Below, in pieces: positions 60,903 to 64,000 of a stretch of DNA of 64,000 nucleotides; positions within the stretch are counted from its first letter, which is position 1; each line of letters begins with the position of its first letter. The notes under the pieces were generated by a model. That model was not told the DNA's origin and did not search any database. It was given only the letters and a program-made list of their open reading frames with translations. The position numbers and the translations under genes are program-made. This DNA is from Desulfoluna sp. (lineage in GTDB: Bacteria; Desulfobacterota; Desulfobacteria; Desulfobacterales; Desulfolunaceae). The stretch covers positions 1 to 64,000 of the forward strand of contig NZ_JAQYWB010000009.1 in assembly GCF_030145185.1 (NCBI RefSeq), read 5' to 3'.

Positions 60903-62081
60903 TTACGGGGTGTAAATTAATAAAGGCTCCCGAACCTTCCTGAACTCCATCAGTTCATCCTGCCAGCCCGCCTCGAGCGCGTCAATGGGGGTCCCCGCCT
61001 CAAGCTCTTTCCGAAGCTTTTTTGACCCCAGGATCATGTCCATGGGGTTTTTTTCGTATTCGTATTCGTAAGGGGGCTGTTTCCATGAAAAAGCATGGGG
61101 ATGGTTGAGGAGAACCGCGCGGATGAGGTCCAGACTGAGGCGATAGGGGGCGAAAACCTCCCGATCGGTGACGTGGATCTGAAAGCCCCGGCAGAGCTCT
61201 CCCTGCCATTTCCCGAAGGTGGGCTCGAAGCCGGTCTCTCGCAAGGTGCATCCGGCAAGGCTGAGAGGGGAAAGGGTGGCCAGGAGTTTTTTTGTGTCGA
61301 GGTATGGGGCCCCGAAGAGCTCAAAGGGGCGGGTGGTGCCTCGCCCTTCCGAGAGGTTGCAGCCTTCGAGGATGACCTGACCAGGATAGACCAGAGCCGC
61401 CTCTTCGCAGGGCATGTTGGGGGAGGGCAGTACCCAGGGGAGGCCGGTGTCGGAAAAATGCATGGATCGCTGCCAGCCCTGCATGGGGACCACCGAAAGG
61501 TCGCATCCGATGCCGCAGGCCTCGTTGAAAAAAAGGGCCAGCTCGCCGATGGTCATGCCGTGGCGCATGGGGATGGGGTAACGCCCCACAAAGGAGGTGC
61601 AGTCGGGGTGGGTGAGGTTGCCCTCCACCTGAACGCCGCCGATGGGATTGGGCCGGTCCAGGACCGCCACATGAAAGCCCTTTTCTGCCGCCGCTTCCAT
61701 GATGTAGGTGAGGGTCCAGATAAAGGTGTAGACCCGGGTCCCCACATCCTGGATGTCCACCACCACCGTGTCGATCCCCTTTAGCATCTCATCGGTGGGC
61801 CACCTTGTTTTCCCGTAAAGGCTCCAGACAGGCACCCCGGTGACCGGATCGAGCCCGTGGCCCGATTCGATCATGTTGTCCTGCTTGTCGGCAAAAAATC
61901 CGTGCTGAGGAGAATAAAGAGCGGCCAGCCGCCCAGGCAGCGCCTCGGCAATAAGATCTCGGGCGTGGCGGTAATTCGGCCCCACCGAGGCCGGGTTGGC
62001 CATGAGCGCCAGTTTCCCTTTTCGTGCCCAGGCAGGCGGATTTTCCAGAAGATGTTCGAGACCGGTACGAACGCGTGGCAA
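60903..62081 (-). CDS. namZ: NamZ-type exo-beta-N-acetylmuramidase (DUF1343)
   Basis: A protein of 392 residues of the DUF1343/NamZ family, which removes terminal MurNAc from peptidoglycan fragments. Conserved parts are LALMANPASVGPNYRHARDL, ALYSPQHGFFADKQDN, IDTVVVDIQDVGTRVYTF, AVLDRPNPIGGVQVEGN and PSPNMPCEEAALVYPGQVILE. No signal peptide is seen, so the substrate would be recycled in the cytoplasm or the start is elsewhere. The start proposed is TTG at 62081, six bases after AAGGAG; earlier in-frame codons run through a class A repeat and give an implausible N-terminus. Confidence 0.9.
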   Translation of the reverse strand: MPRVRTGLEHLLENPPAWARKGKLALMANPASVGPNYRHARDLIAEALPGRLAALYSPQHGFFADKQDNMIESGHGLDPVTGVPVWSLYGKTRWPTDEMLKGIDTVVVDIQDVGTRVYTFIWTLTYIMEAAAEKGFHVAVLDRPNPIGGVQVEGNLTHPDCTSFVGRYPIPMRHGMTIGELALFFNEACGIGCDLSVVPMQGWQRSMHFSDTGLPWVLPSPNMPCEEAALVYPGQVILEGCNLSEGRGTTRPFELFGAPYLDTKKLLATLSPLSLAGCTLRETGFEPTFGKWQGELCRGFQIHVTDREVFAPYRLSLDLIRAVLLNHPHAFSWKQPPYEYEYEKNPMDMILGSKKLRKELEAGTPIDALEAGWQDELMEFRKVREPLLIYTP

Positions 62082-62112
62082 AACAAACTCCTTGGTTGGA
62101 ATAACGAAAATG

Positions 62113-62161
62113 GCCTCCGGCGGCAAGGTGTGCCACCTTGAAAGCTGGTTTGCGAATGCGC
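62113..62161 (-). repeat. two-hairpin dispersed element, class A copy upstream of namZ
   Basis: GCCTCCGGCGGC, AAGGTG-TGC-CACCTT, GAAAGCTGGTTTGCGAATGCGCATC; GCGTCCGCATTCG follows at 62189-62201, completing the first hairpin pair in reverse. The GCCTCC end faces the 5' end of namZ. Confidence 0.8.
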
Positions 62162-62510
62162 ATCGGGAGGCGTATTTTGAGGCTGAACTGCGTCCGCATT
62201 CGCCCGGAGAGTGAGGGTTGGCAACGTACGTCACACGTGCGTGAGCTGACGGCTTTTTATGGGTGACTCATGGGTTGAGGGCCTTAGTCATCGCGTCGGC
62301 CACATCTATGGAAACAGGCTCCACAGAGGCTCTGCCTCCAGGCTTGAAACCCCGCAACCTGTGAGTTTTACCCCTTCACCACGGATTTTCATACCGGCAA
62401 GGTGGAGCCTTGTTCCTGAGACTCCCAAACAGAGCCGGGGAGTGAAAAAGAAGTTTATCCTTAATGACGCATTGACAAATTCCTGCCCCGGGTTATTTTC
62501 CTTTAGCCTT

Positions 62511-62630
62511 TAGCCTTTAGCCTTTAGCCTTTAGCCTTTAGCCTTTAGCCTTTAGCCTTTAGCCTTTAGCCTTTAGCCTTTAGCCTTTAGCCTTTAGCCT
62601 TTAGCCTTTAGCCTTTAGCCTTTAGCCTTT
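62511..62630. repeat. heptamer microsatellite (CTTTAGC)n
   Basis: About 17 perfect copies of TTTAGCC. The minus-strand hslO frame runs into the right end and stops at the TAA inside the first unit (GGCTAAAGG). Confidence 0.97.
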
Positions 62631-63557
62631 TTTCCCCTTCCAGATCTCCGTAATCTGTTCCTTGGAAAAGTGGTAGGTGCTGTTGCAGTTATGGCAGCAG
62701 AGCTCCACGGGAAAGGGCCCTTCATTGGCGATGGCCGCCAGGTCCTTTTTGGGCAGCATGGAGAGATGCTGTGAAAAGGCTTTTTCGGAGCAGCGGCAGA
62801 AGAACTCCACCCGGTGGCTTCCCAGAAGCTTGGGGGTGAGTTCAGAAAAGACTGCCTGAATGACCTCCTCGGGGTTTTCGGCTCGCTCGGCGATGTCGCC
62901 GGGGGAGGGGAAAGAGGCCAGGAGGGCTTCAATCTTTTTATCGGTCTCTTCCGGGGCTCCGGGCATCACCTGGAGGAAGAGGCCGCCTGCGCCTACCACT
63001 TCGCCTTCTTTGTTGAAGTTGATGCTGAGGTTGAAGACCGTGGGGGTCTGCTCCGAGGTGAAATAGTAGCTGGCCAGGTCTTCAGCAATATTGCCGTATT
63101 CCAGGGCCACCTGGCCGGTGTAGGGCTGCTTCATCCCTTCGAGTATCTTGGTGACGCTGAGCATGCCTGCACCCAGAAAAGGCGACATGTTGAGGCTCTC
63201 CAGGGGGGCCTTCACGGGGATGGGATTCTTTTTCAGAAATCCGCGTACCTCGCCGTAGGCATTGGCTTCCACGGAGAGCCCCTTGGCTGGGCCGGTGCCG
63301 TCAATCGAAAGGGAGATTCGGTCTTTGCCCTTGAGGTTGGCACTCATGAGGGTGCAGCCGAGGTAAGCGTGGCCGAGAATGTAGGTCTCCAGTATGCCCA
63401 GGTCGAAGTTACTGCGCATTTCATTGATCATGCGGGTTCCATGGATAAACACACCGCGGACGGTGTCATCGGCCAGGAGAAAACGGTACATTTTGTCCCG
63501 TGCGTTGGCCTTGAGCTGCTCTTTGGCGTTGGCGCCGTATGGTTTTTTTTTAATCAT
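62622..63557 (-). CDS. hslO: Hsp33 redox-regulated chaperone
   Basis: A protein of 311 residues of the Hsp33 family, activated by oxidation and unfolding. The N-terminal dimer domain has VRGVFIHGTRMINEM, HAYLGCTLMSANLKG and GLSVEANAYGEVRGF. The C-terminal zinc switch has CxC in VEFFCRCSEKAF and CxxC in ELCCHNCNSTYHF. The start is the ATG at 63557 behind AAAGAG; an upstream ATG would add an unlikely 116-residue extension. The stop codon lies inside the heptamer array. It adds to the oxidative-stress functions of the window. Confidence 0.93.
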   Translation of the reverse strand: MIKKKPYGANAKEQLKANARDKMYRFLLADDTVRGVFIHGTRMINEMRSNFDLGILETYILGHAYLGCTLMSANLKGKDRISLSIDGTGPAKGLSVEANAYGEVRGFLKKNPIPVKAPLESLNMSPFLGAGMLSVTKILEGMKQPYTGQVALEYGNIAEDLASYYFTSEQTPTVFNLSINFNKEGEVVGAGGLFLQVMPGAPEETDKKIEALLASFPSPGDIAERAENPEEVIQAVFSELTPKLLGSHRVEFFCRCSEKAFSQHLSMLPKKDLAAIANEGPFPVELCCHNCNSTYHFSKEQITEIWKGKKG

Positions 63558-64000
63558 CTCTTTTTTTCTATGGCATTTCGCATCGCCTTTTCTTGACCGA
63601 AGGGCGAGCGATGATTTATCTTTGTGGCTGAATTTCCACCTGAATTGCAACCCGTTATATAATACAGCTGGGCCGGGAATACCACTGAAAAAGGGTGGGG
63701 ATGGGCCGGACCTTTTTTTCGGGGATGAAAGGCTCCATGGCTCTTCGACAGGGGGGGGATGATAAAATCGATTAAACCTCTTTTCCGAAGTGGCCGATAG
63801 GATCTTTACTGGGACTTTTTTACATGGCATCCGTGCCGGGTGAAAGACTCCGTGATACCTGTTTGAAATGGTCCTGAACCCATCGAATGGAAGCGTGTTC
63901 CTCACTCCGCAGGCTCCTTTCAGATTTAAGATTTCAGGGTCCCGTTAACGTTCAAGGATGGAACAAAACGGCAACAGTCCGGCTGCAACGACGAACGATG
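63558..64000. other. gene-free stretch at the right edge
   Basis: No credible gene on either strand. It should contain the hslO promoter, but I could not identify a clear one. Confidence 0.5.

Overview
The window looks like chromosomal DNA of an anaerobic sulfate-reducing bacterium of the Desulfobacterota (former Deltaproteobacteria). The best evidence is a complete qrcABCD operon (periplasmic type I cytochrome c3:menaquinone oxidoreductase) with system II cytochrome c maturation genes (resB, ccsB) just upstream. A second sign is the set of oxygen- and peroxide-defence proteins typical of sulfate reducers: reverse rubrerythrin, rhodanese-rubrerythrin fusion, ferritin, CX4C rubredoxin, MsrAB and several ferredoxins. 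The genus cannot be fixed from the sequence alone. No phage, IS transposase, CRISPR array or rRNA was seen. There is one tRNA (Ala, anticodon GGC).

Layout. 1-600: a Fic-protein C-terminal remnant and a 56-residue orphan. 0.7-7.0 kb (minus): an Fe-S/CCG-domain protein, an MFS transporter and two GMC-type flavoproteins. 7.2-8.8 kb (minus): a SpoIIAA-like protein, a ferredoxin and reverse rubrerythrin. 9.3-10.2 kb: a membrane protein. 10.6-14.7 kb (minus): an operon of TVP38-flavin disulfide reductase fusion, DUF547 protein and MsrAB. 15.5-22.6 kb (plus): YcaO, a small protein with a likely sigma-54 promoter, NDH-2, rhodanese-rubrerythrin, ferritin and an APH-fold kinase. 23.0-25.2 kb (minus): a DUF255 thioredoxin-fold protein. 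26.2-31.2 kb: rubredoxin, nitroreductase, TIGR02757 protein, a MarR-flavodoxin/ferredoxin pair and two small uncharacterised genes. 31.5-34.3 kb (plus): three exported or membrane proteins of unknown function. 34.3-42.4 kb: hydroxyacid dehydrogenase, DUF2156 and GNAT proteins, a periplasmic binding protein, glycerate kinase, a GarR-like reductase, a membrane protein and a glyoxalase. 42.6 kb: tRNA-Ala. 43.0-52.9 kb (plus): PpiD/SurA-like foldase, a zinc-ribbon protein, an M16 peptidase lipoprotein, Na/Pi cotransporter, ResB and CcsB. 53.1-59.0 kb: a probable structured non-coding transcript, then qrcABCD and a 54-residue membrane peptide. 59.2-63.6 kb: a beta-barrel-like protein, RNase HI, a NamZ-type muramidase and Hsp33.

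How they fit together. ResB and CcsB attach heme to periplasmic cytochromes such as QrcA. Qrc then passes periplasmic electrons to the menaquinone pool during hydrogen- or formate-driven sulfate respiration. The reverse rubrerythrin, ferritin, rubredoxin, NDH-2 and MsrAB genes can be read as scattered stress-defence functions. The hydroxypyruvate reductase-like enzyme, glycerate 2-kinase and tartronate semialdehyde reductase-like enzyme form a loose glycerate module.

The intergenic DNA is unusually repeat-rich. It holds a two-hairpin element family with at least a dozen copies sharing a GCCTCCGGCGGC end, MITE-like elements with terminal inverted repeats, 7-8 bp microsatellite arrays built on AAGGC or GGCTAA, a 70-bp tandem repeat, and a 19-bp repeat that copies the 3' end of a gene. 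Several genes take their stop codon from such a repeat. Start codons were adjusted where a Shine-Dalgarno sequence favoured an internal start.
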